DNA from: Ensifer adhaerens
GTDB lineage: Bacteria > Pseudomonadota > Alphaproteobacteria > Rhizobiales > Rhizobiaceae
Reading direction: 5' to 3'
Length of the DNA: 64,000 nt
Assembly: GCF_013283195.1 (NCBI RefSeq)
Contig: NZ_JABEKT010000001.1
Coordinates: 3,111,473 to 3,175,472, forward strand
The position numbers were made by a program, and so were the translations under genes. Each line of letters opens with the position of its first letter. The stretch's first letter is position 1. Positions 1 through 11,140 of this stretch are shown here, in pieces. The notes below the pieces were generated by a model, which saw only the letters and a program-made list of their open reading frames with translations, did not search any database and was not told the DNA's origin.

Positions 1-135
1 TGGATCGTCGCCACAGTCCCCGGTCATTGCACAGCTCGAACCGATCTGCCGAGCCGGTTTGGGAAGTCGGGCAATCAGCTCACAACGATGCATCGATTCA
101 GCAAACGTGTTATCGACTTCAGTGCCGTCGATCAT
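1..135 (-). CDS. Unrecognised reading frame running off the left edge
   Basis: On the minus strand a frame without stops runs from 372 to the window edge. Its first ATG beyond the end of the small gene at 273-515 is at 135. About 45 residues are visible, including MIDGTEVDNTFAES. The text reads like protein, and codons are less GC-rich at third positions than in the neighbouring mur genes, which could mean acquired DNA. I recognise no family and see no convincing ribosome binding site. The overlapping plus-strand frame at 88-276 is the alternative, and neither may be real. The rest of the gene, if any, lies outside the window. Confidence 0.2.
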   Translation of the reverse strand, partial: MIDGTEVDNTFAESMHRCELIARLPKPARQIGSSCAMTGDCGDDP

Positions 136-272
136 TATCACACCATTTCGAATGGCTGGCTGGGTGCCGTCCGCGATCAATATCGCAATGAGCCTGATGC
201 CAATGTTGGCGTGATGGCATGGCCCTATAGAAAGCCCGATTTGCTCCAAGTTGGGGATCTTATCCAGACGGC

Positions 273-515
273 CTAAGAAATCTTCATGTCGATCTGTTCG
301 GCCAGCTTCATAAGCCCGGCCTGATCGCCTGATTTCACGAAATCGGCAACCTCGATTTCGAGACGCTGCGCTTCAGCACCGTCGCCCAGCGAAGCCACAG
401 CAGCGCGCAGGCGCACCTCGTCCATTGCCTTGGCTGGCGCGACGAGTGCGAAATTGACCAACAGGGCGCGAAAAAAGAGCGACCTCACGCGTGACAGTTT
501 TTGCAGGCAACGCAC
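273..515 (-). CDS. Small putative secreted protein, 80 aa
   Basis: The start is a GTG at 515 preceded by AGGAGG with a 9-nt spacer, a strong ribosome binding site. The first 30 residues look like a signal peptide: basic n-region, hydrophobic FFRALLVNFALV core and a type I cleavage motif APAKA. The mature part would be about 50 residues, mostly charged and helix-prone (EIEVADFVKSGDQAGLM). No cysteines remain in the mature part, and I recognise no family. It lies beyond the hairpin that closes the mur operon, so it probably has its own promoter in 516-610, although none is obvious. A real gene is favoured by the start signal and leader, but the short length keeps confidence moderate. Confidence 0.45.
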   Translation of the reverse strand: MRCLQKLSRVRSLFFRALLVNFALVAPAKAMDEVRLRAAVASLGDGAEAQRLEIEVADFVKSGDQAGLMKLAEQIDMKIS

Positions 516-613
516 TCGGGCTTCCCTCCTGGGACGTCATCATAGAGCTGGGATTCCAGAGTTCTTCCACAGAGCAGAGTGATGCAGCTCTACCGTTCGC
601 CAGATAAGCAAAG

Positions 614-637
614 GGCCGCAGTGTCGCCACTGCGGCC
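614..637. terminator. Bidirectional hairpin closing the mur operon
   Basis: A perfect 10-bp stem (GGCCGCAGTG with CACTGCGGCC) and a 4-nt loop lie 28 bp beyond the murB stop codon. Read on the plus strand it is followed by TAATCTTTT. Read on the minus strand, the direction of murB, it is followed by a weaker CTTTGCTTA run. It probably ends the mur transcript. Confidence 0.6.
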
Positions 638-664
638 TAATCTTTTGGGCTACCCTCTCCAGCC

Positions 665-1639
<975 letters not shown>

Positions 1640-1641
1640 AC

Positions 1642-3051
1642 TCAATTTCCTGAAATGTCTGCGAGTTCCCGTGGCAATGCGGCAGCCCAGTAGGTGATGC
1701 TGCCAGCCCCCAAGAGAACCACAAAATCACCCGGCTGCGCAATCTTGCTGACAACCGGCGCGATTGTTTCGGGGCCGACCACATACCGGGCGTCGCGATG
1801 ACCGCCCGCCTTGATGCGATTGACAAGCTCTTCGGCGTTGATGCCGTCGATGGCATCTTCACCCGCCGCATAGACAGGCGCGATCAGGATCGTATCGGCG
1901 TCGTTGAAGCAGGCGGAAAAATCTTCAAACAGGCTCGCAAGCCGCGAGTAGCGGTGCGGCTGGTGCACGGCGATGATCCGGCCCTGGCAGGCCTCGCGCG
2001 CGGCCCGCAGCACCGCCTTGATCTCGACCGGATGGTGGCCGTAGTCGTCATAGACGCGCACGCCGTTCCAGTCGCCGGTAAAGGTGAAGCGGCGCTTGAC
2101 GCCGCCGAAAGAGGCAAGCCCCTTGGCGATCGCTTCCGGGCTGACACCCAGGCGCTGGGCAACCGCGATTGCAGCCGTTGCATTCGAGACGTTGTGGCGG
2201 CCGGGCATCGGCAGGCGCAGATCCTTCATAGTGATCACCTGGCCGGTCCGGCGGCGGCGGATCTCGACGTCGAAGACGGAGGTGGCGCCATCCATGCGGA
2301 TATTGTGGAAGCGCACGTCGGCTTGCGGGTTTTCGCCGTAGGTGACGACCTTGCGATCCTCGATCTTGCTGACCATGGTCTGCACTTCGGGGTGATCGAG
2401 GCAAAGCACGCCGAAGCCGTAGAACGGCACGTTCTCGACGAACTGGCGGAACGCTGCGCGCACGGCGTCGAAATTGCCATAGTGGTCGAGATGCTCGGGG
2501 TCGATATTGGTGACGATAGCGACGTCTGCCGGCAGCTTCAGGAACGTGCCGTCGGATTCGTCGGCCTCCACCACCATCCACTCGCCCTCGCCCATGCGGG
2601 CATTGGTGCCGTAGGCATTGATGATGCCGCCGTTGATGACCGTCGGGTCGAGGCCGCCGGCATCAAGAAGGGCTGCGACCATCGAGGTCGTAGTCGTCTT
2701 GCCGTGCGTGCCGCCGATGGCGATCGCATTGCGGAAGCGCATCAGCTCGGCCAGCATCTCGGCGCGGCGCACGACCGGCAGCAGCTTTTCGCGCGCGGCG
2801 ATCAGTTCGGGGTTGTCCTTCTTGATCGCCGTCGAAACGACGACGACTTCGGCGTCACCGATGTTTTCGGCCTTGTGACCGACGAACACTTCAATGCCCT
2901 TTTCGCGCAGGCGCTGGACATTGGCGCTATCGGACTGGTCGGAGCCCTGCACCCGGTGACCGAGATTGTGCAGAACCTCGGCAATGCCGCTCATGCCGAT
3001 ACCGCCGATACCGATAAAATGGACCAGACCGATCGTCTTCGGCATTTTCAT
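1642..3051 (-). CDS. murC: UDP-N-acetylmuramate--L-alanine ligase MurC
   Basis: MurC adds L-alanine to UDP-MurNAc in an ATP-dependent cytoplasmic reaction. The 469-residue protein has the N-terminal Rossmann-like UDP-binding fold ([14 protein letters not shown] near residue 14), the Mur-ligase P-loop [11 protein letters not shown] around 113-123, the central signature [11 protein letters not shown] and the C-terminal domain with [10 protein letters not shown]. All expected ligase motifs are intact and the length is normal. The start ATG at 3051 overlaps the murG stop codon as ATGA, indicating translational coupling. It belongs to the murG-murC-murB end of the dcw operon. Confidence 0.97.
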   Translation of the reverse strand: MKMPKTIGLVHFIGIGGIGMSGIAEVLHNLGHRVQGSDQSDSANVQRLREKGIEVFVGHKAENIGDAEVVVVSTAIKKDNPELIAAREKLLPVVRRAEMLAELMRFRNAIAIGGTHGKTTTTSMVAALLDAGGLDPTVINGGIINAYGTNARMGEGEWMVVEADESDGTFLKLPADVAIVTNIDPEHLDHYGNFDAVRAAFRQFVENVPFYGFGVLCLDHPEVQTMVSKIEDRKVVTYGENPQADVRFHNIRMDGATSVFDVEIRRRRTGQVITMKDLRLPMPGRHNVSNATAAIAVAQRLGVSPEAIAKGLASFGGVKRRFTFTGDWNGVRVYDDYGHHPVEIKAVLRAAREACQGRIIAVHQPHRYSRLASLFEDFSACFNDADTILIAPVYAAGEDAIDGINAEELVNRIKAGGHRDARYVVGPETIAPVVSKIAQPGDFVVLLGAGSITYWAAALPRELADISGN

Positions 3052-4172
3052 GAGCGTTTTTCCTTGAATGTCTCGACTGTCAAACCGCTGGCAATAGCCT
3101 CTACCATGCTCGCAAGCAAGCGCGCGGCGTCCGGCTTTCCGGTTTCGCGCGCATGCGCGGCCATCTGCGCCAGCGATTGCGGATTGGCCATGGCATCGGC
3201 GAGAATGCCGGCCAGGCGCTCGGCGGTCAGCTCCGCCTGGACGATCACCTTGGCCCCGCCCTTGGCAGCAATGGCCGCCGCATTGGCCGCCTGGTCGTGA
3301 TCGAGCGCATAGGGATAGGGAACGAGGATCGCCGGCCGGCCGATGACGGCAAGCTCGGAAACCGTCGATGCGCCGGAGCGGCAGATGACGAGCTGGGCAT
3401 CGGCGATACGCTCGGCCATGTCGGTGAAGAACGGCGAGACGTCGGCGGGAACGCCGAGCTTCTCATAGGTGGCAATGACGCCGTCGCGGTCTTCCGGACG
3501 CGCCTGCTGCGTCACCTTCAGCCGCTGGCGCAGCGCGTCGTCGAGACGGCAGATCGCCTGCGGAACAGCCTTCGAGAAATACTGCGCGCCCTGGCTGCCG
3601 CCGAAGACGACGAGGTGAAACGGTGCTTCGCCCGCTGAAGCGCCATAGGCAACGTTGGCGGCCTCGAGCACCGCGGGGCGCACCGGATTGCCCGTCGTCA
3701 CCGTCTTTGCTGCAAAGGCGCCGGTTCCTTCAGGCAGGAAGCCGCCGGCAATCGCCTTGACGCGGGAGGCGAGCGCCTTGTTGGCGCGGCCCATGACAGC
3801 GTTCTGCTCGTGGATCATCGACGGCACGCCCATGCCGGTCGCAGCCAGAAGCGGCGGCACGGTCGGGTAGCCGCCGAAGCCGACGACGGCCTTCGGCCGC
3901 AGGCGGGCGATCAGCCGGCGCGCGGCGCGCATGCCGGTCCACAGCGTCCACAGCGAACGCACGACATGGATGGGGTTCTTCGAGCCGATGGTCGCCGACG
4001 GTACCACATGCACCTCGTCGGCCGGAAACTTGCCGGCGAAACGTTCCGCACGGCTGTCCGTCACCAGATGCACCGAATAGCCGTTGGCTTTCAGCTCGTG
4101 GGCCAGCGCCTCGGCTGGAAACAGATGGCCGCCGGTTCCCCCGGCGGCAAGAAGGATGATGCCTTTGGTCAT
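3048..4172 (-). CDS. murG: Lipid II synthase MurG (GlcNAc transferase)
   Basis: MurG transfers GlcNAc from UDP-GlcNAc onto lipid I to make lipid II on the inner face of the cytoplasmic membrane. The 374-residue protein is a GT28-type GT-B glycosyltransferase: the glycine-rich loop [15 protein letters not shown] lies at residues 9-23, and the C-terminal donor domain contains [12 protein letters not shown] and the [15 protein letters not shown] motif. It starts 3 bp after the ftsW stop codon and overlaps murC by 4 bp, so the three genes are probably co-translated. Confidence 0.97.
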   Translation of the reverse strand: MTKGIILLAAGGTGGHLFPAEALAHELKANGYSVHLVTDSRAERFAGKFPADEVHVVPSATIGSKNPIHVVRSLWTLWTGMRAARRLIARLRPKAVVGFGGYPTVPPLLAATGMGVPSMIHEQNAVMGRANKALASRVKAIAGGFLPEGTGAFAAKTVTTGNPVRPAVLEAANVAYGASAGEAPFHLVVFGGSQGAQYFSKAVPQAICRLDDALRQRLKVTQQARPEDRDGVIATYEKLGVPADVSPFFTDMAERIADAQLVICRSGASTVSELAVIGRPAILVPYPYALDHDQAANAAAIAAKGGAKVIVQAELTAERLAGILADAMANPQSLAQMAAHARETGKPDAARLLASMVEAIASGLTVETFKEKRS

Positions 4173-4175
4173 ACT

Positions 4176-5330
4176 TTACTCCGCCGGCACGCCGATGCCG
4201 GACCGAAACAGGCTGCGCTCCACGGCGCGCTTCTCCGGGCGATGGCGCGTGAGCGCCAGGATGAAGCCGGCGGTGACGCAGATCGCCACCATGGACGAAC
4301 CGCCATAGGAGATCAGCGGCAGGGTCATGCCCTTGGCCGGAAGCAGTTCGAGGTTCACGCCGATGTTGATCATCGATTGGATGCCGATCTGAAGCACGAG
4401 GCCGGCGACGGCAAAACGGTTGAAGTCGTTGCGCTCGCGGAAGGCATGGTTGAGGCCGCGCAGCACCAGGAAGGCAAAGATCATCACGATCAGCATGCAG
4501 AAGACGATGCCGAACTCTTCGGCGGCCACCGAGAACACGAAGTCGGTGTGGCTATCGGGAATGATGCGCTTGACGATGCCTTCGCCCGGACCACGACCGA
4601 ACCAGTCGCCGCGGATGATCGCCTCGCGCGCCGTGTCCATCTGGAAGGTGTCGCCTTCCCCGGTCAGGAACTTGTCGATACGGCCGGCGACGTGCGGCAG
4701 CATGGTATAGGCGACGAAGAAGCCGCCGAAGGCAGCACCCGCAAGCACGATGATCCACAGCCACGGCATGCCGGCCATGAAGAACATGCCGCCCCAGACC
4801 GCGGTCGTCAGGATGGTCTGGCCAAGGTCGGGCTGGGCGACGAGCAGGGCGCCGACGATGCCGAAGAGCAGGATGGCAAAAAGGTTGCCGGGAATTTCCG
4901 GCTGGCGGGCATGTTCGGAAAACAGCCAGGCGCAGACGACCACGAAGGCCGGCTTCATGAATTCGGAGGGCTGGATGGAGATGCCGGCGATCGAGATCCA
5001 GCGCATCGAGCCCTTGACCTCCTGGCCAATGAACAGGACCAGCACCATCATCGAGAGCGACACGCCGAGCAGGATGATCGCCGCTCGCCGCACCTGACGG
5101 GGGGAGAGGAAGGAGATCGCGACCATCACCACAAGCGACGGCAACAGGAACACGGCGTGGCGCTTGACGAAGTGGAAGCTGTCGAGGCCGATACGCTCGG
5201 CGACCGCGGGGCTTGCCGCGAAGGACAGCATGAAGCCGACGCCCATCAACAGGATGAAGGTCGCCAGGAAGAACCTGTCGATCGTCCAGAACCAGTCGGC
5301 CACAGGGCCACGTTCGGCTCGGCTTACCAT
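4176..5330 (-). CDS. ftsW: Septal peptidoglycan polymerase FtsW (SEDS family)
   Basis: FtsW is the SEDS-family lipid II polymerase of the divisome and works with the transpeptidase FtsI. The 384-residue form starts at the ATG at 5330, preceded by AGGGGACTGACAAG; a start 12 codons upstream has no comparable site. About ten membrane segments are visible, and the SEDS region includes GEGIVKRIIPDSHTDFVFS followed by LISYGGSSMV, both typical of FtsW. The protein ends in a basic cytoplasmic tail. It sits between murD and murG as in other alphaproteobacteria, with about 100 bp to murD and 3 bp to murG. Confidence 0.95.
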   Translation of the reverse strand: MVSRAERGPVADWFWTIDRFFLATFILLMGVGFMLSFAASPAVAERIGLDSFHFVKRHAVFLLPSLVVMVAISFLSPRQVRRAAIILLGVSLSMMVLVLFIGQEVKGSMRWISIAGISIQPSEFMKPAFVVVCAWLFSEHARQPEIPGNLFAILLFGIVGALLVAQPDLGQTILTTAVWGGMFFMAGMPWLWIIVLAGAAFGGFFVAYTMLPHVAGRIDKFLTGEGDTFQMDTAREAIIRGDWFGRGPGEGIVKRIIPDSHTDFVFSVAAEEFGIVFCMLIVMIFAFLVLRGLNHAFRERNDFNRFAVAGLVLQIGIQSMINIGVNLELLPAKGMTLPLISYGGSSMVAICVTAGFILALTRHRPEKRAVERSLFRSGIGVPAE

Positions 5331-5431
5331 CTTGTCAGTCCCCTTTATCAGGCGCGATTGCGCCAAACGTCCGAAACCCCGGCATCACCGCCACCTGCCG
5401 CGCGCTACGGGAGCGCGCCAGCAGGCGAGCG

Positions 5432-6823
5432 TCAGATCAGCATCGTCACGCCCTGCAATGCCTTGACGTGGGTCACGAAGGCATCACCGCGTATTTCAAA
5501 GTTCTTATACTGGTCGAAGCTTGCGCAAGCCGGGGATAACATCACCGCCGAAGCGCCCTTGCCGTCGCCTTCCGCATCCGCCGCCGCATGCGCCACGGCC
5601 TTTTCCAGCGTGCCTGAGATCTCGTAGGGCACCGCCTCGCCGAGCGTCGCGGCAAATGCAGGTGCCGCCTCGCCGATGAGATACGCCTTGACGATCTTCG
5701 GGAAGAACGGCGACAGCGAGGTGATGCCACCTTCCTTGGGCAGACCGCCGGCAATCCAGTAGATGCGTTCATAGCTCGACAGCGCCGGGGCAGCGGCATC
5801 CGCATTGGTCGCCTTGCTGTCATTGACGAATACGACGGCGCCCTTGCGGCCGACCGGCTGCATGCGATGCTTCAGCCCGGGGAAACTTGCCAGCCCCTGG
5901 CGGATCTCGTCTTCGCTGACACCGACGGCGAGGCAGGCGGCGATTGCGGCTGCCGCATTCTGGGCATTGTGGCCGCCGCGCAGCGTCTGGATGCCGTCGA
6001 GGTCGACGAAGAGCCGCGACGTTCCACCCTGCGCCTGCAGGATGCGTGATCCCTCGGCGTGGATGCCGTCTGCCAGGACATGCCGGCGCGAGATGCGCAC
6101 CACCTTGGTGCCTGCCCGCTCGACGCGGTCGACAATCAGCGCTGAGAAACTGTCATCGACGCCGACGATCGCCGTGCCGCTGCCCGCCACGAGCCGCTCC
6201 TTGATATCGGCGTAATGCTGCATGGTGCCGTGGCGGTCGAGATGATCGGGCGTGAGGTTGAGCAGGATGCCGGCTGTCGGGTTGAGCGTCGGCGCGAGAT
6301 CGATCTGGTAGGACGAGCACTCGACCACGTAGAAGCGGCCGGCCTTCGGCGGATCGAGTGTCAGCACGGCCGTGCCGATATTGCCGCCGAGCTGGGTGTC
6401 GCGACCGCTTTCCTTGAGGATATGGGCGATCAGCGCCGTCGTCGTCGACTTGCCGTTGGTGCCAGTGATGGCGATGAACGGGCAATCGGGCGCCTGCGCC
6501 CGGCGCTCGCGCACGAAGAGCTCGACATCGCCGATGATCTCGACGCCGGCCGCATGGGCGAGGTCGACGGTCCAGTGCGGCTTCGGATGGGTCAGCGGCA
6601 CGCCGGGAGACAGAACGAAGGCGGCGTAGGTGCGCCAGTCGATGCCGTGCAGGTCCGCGGTCGGCACGCCGGCCGCGCCGGCCTTGGCGACGCTATCGGG
6701 ATTGTCGTCCCACGCCGTAACCTCGGCTCCGCCGGCAACGAGTGCCTGGGCGGTCGCCAGCCCCGAGCCTCCGAGCCCGAAGAGCGCGACCTTCTTTCCC
6801 TTGAATGTGCTGACCGCGATCAT
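5432..6823 (-). CDS. murD: UDP-N-acetylmuramoylalanine--D-glutamate ligase MurD
   Basis: MurD adds D-glutamate to UDP-MurNAc-L-Ala using ATP in the cytoplasm. The 463-residue protein has the N-terminal nucleotide-sugar domain ([14 protein letters not shown] near residue 15), the P-loop [13 protein letters not shown] around 120-132, the [12 protein letters not shown] signature and the C-terminal [11 protein letters not shown] motif. All are intact. The gene follows mraY after 7 bp, consistent with a shared transcript. It is about 100 bp from ftsW, the largest gap in this part of the cluster apart from the one between murF and mraY. Confidence 0.97.
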   Translation of the reverse strand: MIAVSTFKGKKVALFGLGGSGLATAQALVAGGAEVTAWDDNPDSVAKAGAAGVPTADLHGIDWRTYAAFVLSPGVPLTHPKPHWTVDLAHAAGVEIIGDVELFVRERRAQAPDCPFIAITGTNGKSTTTALIAHILKESGRDTQLGGNIGTAVLTLDPPKAGRFYVVECSSYQIDLAPTLNPTAGILLNLTPDHLDRHGTMQHYADIKERLVAGSGTAIVGVDDSFSALIVDRVERAGTKVVRISRRHVLADGIHAEGSRILQAQGGTSRLFVDLDGIQTLRGGHNAQNAAAAIAACLAVGVSEDEIRQGLASFPGLKHRMQPVGRKGAVVFVNDSKATNADAAAPALSSYERIYWIAGGLPKEGGITSLSPFFPKIVKAYLIGEAAPAFAATLGEAVPYEISGTLEKAVAHAAADAEGDGKGASAVMLSPACASFDQYKNFEIRGDAFVTHVKALQGVTMLI

Positions 6824-6830
6824 CGTCCGA

Positions 6831-7931
6831 TCACCGCAGCTTGAGGGTGGAGAGGCCCACCATCGCCAGGATGACGGCGATGATCCAGAAGCGGATCACG
6901 ACCTGGCTTTCCGTCCAGCCCTTCTTTTCGAAGTGGTGGTGGATCGGCGCCATCAGGAAGACGCGGCGACCGGTACGCTTGAACCAGAACACCTGGATGA
7001 TCACCGACAGGGTTTCCATGACGAACAGGCCGCCGATGATGATCATGACGAACTCATGCTTGACGGCGACGGCAACAGTGCCGATCAGGCCGCCGAGCGC
7101 CAGCGAACCGGTGTCGCCCATGAAGATGGCGGCCGGCGGTGCGTTGAACCACAGGAAGCCGAGCCCGGCGCCGATGACGGCGCCGAGGATGACGGCCAGT
7201 TCGCCCGTGCCGGGCACGAAATGGATCTGAAGGTAGTTGGCGAAAACGGCGTTACCGGCGAGATAGGCGATGAGGCCGAAGGCGGCCGCCGCAATCATCA
7301 CAGGCACGATGGCAAGCCCGTCGAGACCGTCCGTCAGGTTCACCGCGTTACCGGCGCCGACGATGACGAAACCGCCGAACAGCACGAAGAAGTAACCGAG
7401 GTTGATCACCAGGTCCTTGAAGAACGGGAACGTGACCGAGGAGCCGAAGGTCGAACCGGCAGCGCCGCCCGAAAGCGACGCCTGCATCATGAAGAACACG
7501 GCGATGGCGGCGATGATGAACTCGAAGCCGAGACGCGCCTTGCCGGAAAAGCCCTTGTCCGACTGCTTCGTAACCTTGAGGTAATCATCGTAGAAGCCAA
7601 TGGCGCCAAAGCCGAGCGTGACGAGCAGTGTCGATACCACGTAAACGCTCGAAAGGTCGGCCCACAAAAGCGATGAGACAACGATGCCCGCAAGGATCAT
7701 CAACCCGCCCATCGTCGGCGTGCCGGCCTTCTTGAAATGCGTCTGGGGTCCGTCGGCGCGGATGGGTTGGCCCTTGCCCTGACGGATACGGAGCGAATCG
7801 ATCATGCGCGGTCCGAACAGAAATACGATCAAGGCCGACGTGAAAAGCGCTGCACCGGTACGGAACGTGATGTAGCGAAAGAGATTGAAAAATTGAAAGT
7901 GGTCCGCCAGTTCCACGAGCCAGATGAGCAT
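6831..7931 (-). CDS. mraY: Phospho-MurNAc-pentapeptide translocase MraY
   Basis: MraY transfers phospho-MurNAc-pentapeptide to undecaprenyl phosphate to form lipid I. It is an integral membrane enzyme with ten segments. The 366-residue version starts at the ATG at 7931 after AAAGGTCCCTTA, and a start 12 codons upstream is less likely. Signature elements are present: KAGTPTMGG on the first cytoplasmic loop, the aspartate pair in [21 protein letters not shown], and the histidine-rich [13 protein letters not shown] loop. A 236-bp gap with hairpins separates it from murF, so it may have a promoter of its own. Confidence 0.96.
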   Translation of the reverse strand: MLIWLVELADHFQFFNLFRYITFRTGAALFTSALIVFLFGPRMIDSLRIRQGKGQPIRADGPQTHFKKAGTPTMGGLMILAGIVVSSLLWADLSSVYVVSTLLVTLGFGAIGFYDDYLKVTKQSDKGFSGKARLGFEFIIAAIAVFFMMQASLSGGAAGSTFGSSVTFPFFKDLVINLGYFFVLFGGFVIVGAGNAVNLTDGLDGLAIVPVMIAAAAFGLIAYLAGNAVFANYLQIHFVPGTGELAVILGAVIGAGLGFLWFNAPPAAIFMGDTGSLALGGLIGTVAVAVKHEFVMIIIGGLFVMETLSVIIQVFWFKRTGRRVFLMAPIHHHFEKKGWTESQVVIRFWIIAVILAMVGLSTLKLR

Positions 7932-8136
7932 TAAGGGACCTTTCCCCAAAGGTTTAAAATCGGACACCGTCCAACAGAATCATCTGAAAAACGATACGCG
8001 CTTGTATACAAAAGTGTTAGGTCGCGCTGCCTAACCCAAAGCTGTATCCACCGTCACCGGCATCTGCGGCGACCCTCAACGCTGCGCGCGCCATGAGGCG
8101 CGCAACGGTCGCTATCGTCATGTCTTCGGTCGCATC

Positions 8137-8168
8137 ATTGCCCGCCGACCGCCTGCGGCCGGGGCAAT
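8137..8168 (-). terminator. Hairpin at the 3' end of murF
   Basis: ATTGCCC and GGGCAAT enclose a second short CCGC/GCGG stem directly at the murF stop codon. There is no uridine run, so this could be an attenuating or RNA-protecting hairpin rather than a full terminator. The 236-bp stretch to mraY also holds a GTTAGG/CCTAAC inverted repeat and is otherwise empty. Confidence 0.3.
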
Positions 8169-9607
8169 CATGCCGTCGGTTCATTCTCCTCGGCCTCAGG
8201 CTCGGGATAGGCTTCGATCAGCGCGTGGACGATCTTGACGCAGCCCGTGCCTTTCGACGACTTGATCATCACCACGTCGCCAGCCGCAACCGCGCCGAGT
8301 GCGTAGGCCTTCAGTTCTTCCACGCTCTCGCGGTAAACGACCGAGACTTCCGGCGGCAGCGCGTCGCGCAAGTGGGCCATCAACGGCCCTGCGAGCCACA
8401 CATCGGTAATCCCGGCCTCGCACAGGGGCCTCGCGAGTGCCGCGTGAACCTCGACGGCATGGTCGCCCATCTCCAGCATGTCGCCGAGCACGGCGATGCG
8501 ACGCCCGCCCGGTGCCGGTGTCGAATCCTGCAAGAGCGAAATCGCCGCGCGCATCGAGGTCGGGTTGGCGTTGTAACTTTCGTCGATCAGAGTCAGCGTG
8601 CCGGGGCCGACCAGCAACTGATGCCTGCGTCCCCTGCCGGTTTCGGCCTGCATGGTCGCAAGCGACGAGGCGGCGTAATCGACGTCAGCGCCGACGAGCT
8701 TGACGGCTGCGAGCACGGCCAGCGCGTTTTCGGCAATGTGACGGCCAGCTGCGCCGATGGTGATCTCCATCGTCCGGCCACCGAGCGCTGCCCAGAGCAC
8801 CGATCCATCCGCAGCGCCGGCAAATTCCACAAGACGGAACTCCGCCTTCGGGTTGACGCCGAACGAATGAATGTAGCTGACACCGGCGGCACCCGCCGCC
8901 TTCTCGAGCAGCCTGTACTGAGCACTGTCGTGATTGATGACAGCGTGACCGCCATTGACGACGCCCTCGAAGATCTCGGCCTTGGCCTCGGCGATCTGGT
9001 CGAGACTTTCGAAGTTGCCGAGATGGGCAGCGGCAATGCTGGTGACGATTGCCACATGCGGGCGGACCATCTTCGTCAGCGGCCGGATCTCGTCCGGGTG
9101 GTTCATGCCGATTTCGAAGATGCCGAAATCGGTGGCCTCCGGCATGCGCGCCAGTGTCAGCGGCACGCCCCAATGATTGTTGAAGGAGGCGACGGACGCA
9201 TGCACGCGGCCTTGCGGCACCAGCACGTGGCGCAGCATCTCCTTGGTGGTGGTCTTGCCGACCGAACCGGTGACGGCAATGATCTTGGCGGCGCTGCGAT
9301 CGCGCGCAGCACATCCAAGCCGGATCATTGCCTCGAGCACGTCGTCGACAACGATCATCGGCGCGCTGAGGCGGCCGAGCGCCGGCAGCTTGCCTTCGCT
9401 GACGACGAGCAACGCCGCGCCGTTGGCAAGCGCGAGGCCGGCATAATCGTGGCCGTCGACCCGGTCACCCTTGATCGCAAAGAAGGCTTCGCCCTTGCCG
9501 ACAGAGCGGCTGTCGATCGATATGCCGCTTACTCCTTCGGGCAGGTTTCCAACCGGTCGGCCGTTCATTGCGGCCAGAAGATCGCTGCTTGTCCAGAGCC
9601 AGTTCAA
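8168..9607 (-). CDS. murF: UDP-MurNAc-tripeptide--D-Ala-D-Ala ligase MurF
   Basis: MurF adds the D-Ala-D-Ala dipeptide and completes the UDP-MurNAc-pentapeptide. The P-loop AVTGSVGKTTTKEML and the downstream NNHWGVPLTLARMP and DESYNANPTSM motifs identify it. I prefer the TTG at 9607 as start: GGAGG lies 8 nt upstream, it begins one base past the last base of the murE stop codon, and it gives 479 residues opening MNWLWTSSDLL. An ATG at 9643 would add 12 residues that do not look like the family. The unusual start codon and the close junction suggest coupling to murE translation. Confidence 0.95.
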   Translation of the reverse strand: MNWLWTSSDLLAAMNGRPVGNLPEGVSGISIDSRSVGKGEAFFAIKGDRVDGHDYAGLALANGAALLVVSEGKLPALGRLSAPMIVVDDVLEAMIRLGCAARDRSAAKIIAVTGSVGKTTTKEMLRHVLVPQGRVHASVASFNNHWGVPLTLARMPEATDFGIFEIGMNHPDEIRPLTKMVRPHVAIVTSIAAAHLGNFESLDQIAEAKAEIFEGVVNGGHAVINHDSAQYRLLEKAAGAAGVSYIHSFGVNPKAEFRLVEFAGAADGSVLWAALGGRTMEITIGAAGRHIAENALAVLAAVKLVGADVDYAASSLATMQAETGRGRRHQLLVGPGTLTLIDESYNANPTSMRAAISLLQDSTPAPGGRRIAVLGDMLEMGDHAVEVHAALARPLCEAGITDVWLAGPLMAHLRDALPPEVSVVYRESVEELKAYALGAVAAGDVVMIKSSKGTGCVKIVHALIEAYPEPEAEENEPTA

Positions 9608-9608
9608 A

Positions 9609-11072
9609 TCAAAGACCTCCCAGTGCCTTGCGGACTTCTGCATGATCCGAGAATGGCAGCGTGACGGAACCGACCGTCTGGCCCTCCTCGTGTCCCTTGC
9701 CGGCGACGATCAGCGTGTCGCCGCTTTGAAGCATGCCGACGGCGGCGCGAATCGCTTCGGCGCGGTCGCCGATTTCGGTCGCGCCCGGGGCGGCAGCCAT
9801 GATTTCGGAGCGGATAACATCAGGGACTTCCGAGCGCGGATTGTCATCGGTGACGATCACCACATCGGCAAGCCGCGTCGCGATCTCGCCCATGATCGGG
9901 CGCTTGCCCTTATCGCGGTCGCCGCCGCAGCCGAAGACAACGATGACGCGACCCGTCGTGAACGGTCGCACGGAGGCGAGCACGTTTTCGAGCGCATCCG
10001 GCTTGTGGGCATAATCGACATAGGCAAGCGCGCCATCGCGCGTCTGGCCGACCAGTTCGAGGCGGCCGGAGGCGCCCTGCAGCTTTTCAAGCGCGGAGAA
10101 CGCCGCCTTGGCGCTGATGCCGGTGGAGATCGCAAGGCCGGCGGCGACAAGCGCATTGGCCACCTGGAAATCGCCAGCCAGCGGAATGTGGATTTCGAAG
10201 ATGTCGTCGCCGACATGGACTTCGGCTGATTGCTTGTGGCGGAAATGCTCGACCCGTTTCAGCGAGATGAAATCGCCCTTGCGGCCGACGGTGCGCACGT
10301 CGAGCTTGGCTTTGCGGGCAGCGGCGATCGCCTGCTCCGACCACTGGTCGTCGGCAAAGATCACCGCCGGAGCACCCTTCGGCAACAGCGCATCGAACAG
10401 CCGCATCTTCGAGGCCATGTAGTGCTCGACCGTCGGATGATAATCCATGTGGTCGCGACCGAGATTGGTGAAGGCGGCGGCCGAAAGCCTGACGCCGTCG
10501 AGACGGCTCTGGTCGAGGCCGTGGCTCGAAGCTTCCATCGCAGCATGGGTGACGCCGGCGTCGGCGAGTTCGGCCAGAAGCTTGTGCAGGGAGACAGGGT
10601 CGGGCGTGGTCAGCGAGCCATAGTCGTTGCGGCCGGGCGCAACCACGCCCGTGGTGCCGATCATCGCAGCGGCAAGGCCGGAATGCGCCCAGATCTGCCG
10701 GGTGAAGGAAGCGACCGAGGTCTTGCCGGCAGTCCCCGTCACCGCCACCATCGTCTCGGGCTGGCGGCCGTAGAAGGCGGCGGCAGCGCGCGCGAGGAAG
10801 GCGCGCGGATTGGCGAGCGAGAGAACGGGCGCGGAGGTTCCATCCGGTTTCGCATTGCTCTCGGCAACCACGGCGACTGCGCCGCGCGAAAGCGCATCGG
10901 CGATATAGGTGTTGCCGTTTGCCTTGCTGCCGGAAACGGCGACGAAAAGATCTCCTGGCTGCACCTGCCGACTGTCGGCCGTGATGCCGGCAACCTCGAT
11001 CGCAGAGGAAGCGCCATCCAGTTGCGCAGAAAGTTCAGGGAAGCTCGTTCCCGCCAGGTCTTTTATCTTCAT
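9609..11072 (-). CDS. murE: UDP-MurNAc-L-Ala-D-Glu--meso-DAP ligase MurE
   Basis: MurE adds the third amino acid of the stem peptide. The 487-residue protein has the N-terminal UDP-binding domain, the P-loop [13 protein letters not shown] near residue 114-126, the central [16 protein letters not shown] segment and the C-terminal domain. DDNPRSE contains the DNPR motif that marks meso-diaminopimelate specificity, as expected for a Gram-negative. I used the ATG at 11072; a GTG three codons upstream is possible. It lies 68 bp from the ftsI stop and directly abuts murF. Confidence 0.96.
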   Translation of the reverse strand: MKIKDLAGTSFPELSAQLDGASSAIEVAGITADSRQVQPGDLFVAVSGSKANGNTYIADALSRGAVAVVAESNAKPDGTSAPVLSLANPRAFLARAAAAFYGRQPETMVAVTGTAGKTSVASFTRQIWAHSGLAAAMIGTTGVVAPGRNDYGSLTTPDPVSLHKLLAELADAGVTHAAMEASSHGLDQSRLDGVRLSAAAFTNLGRDHMDYHPTVEHYMASKMRLFDALLPKGAPAVIFADDQWSEQAIAAARKAKLDVRTVGRKGDFISLKRVEHFRHKQSAEVHVGDDIFEIHIPLAGDFQVANALVAAGLAISTGISAKAAFSALEKLQGASGRLELVGQTRDGALAYVDYAHKPDALENVLASVRPFTTGRVIVVFGCGGDRDKGKRPIMGEIATRLADVVIVTDDNPRSEVPDVIRSEIMAAAPGATEIGDRAEAIRAAVGMLQSGDTLIVAGKGHEEGQTVGSVTLPFSDHAEVRKALGGL

Positions 11073-11140
11073 GAACCGCACGTCTCACATCGCTCTCGAT
11101 CCGCTGGAATCGCGAATCGTCCCGCATTCTCATTTCATGC

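Noticed and set aside
88-276. Plus-strand frame of 62 codons at the left edge
   Set aside because: The minus-strand frame in the same place reads more like protein, and neither has a recognisable domain; listed only as a weak partial gene on the minus strand.
1798-3300. Plus-strand frame of 500 codons opposite murC and murG
   Set aside because: It is the antisense shadow of two well-supported genes; high GC content keeps it open, and its product is rich in Asp, His and Arg as such shadows usually are.
3810-5627. Plus-strand frame of 605 codons opposite murG, ftsW and murD
   Set aside because: Same reason: it crosses three real genes on the other strand and has no domain.
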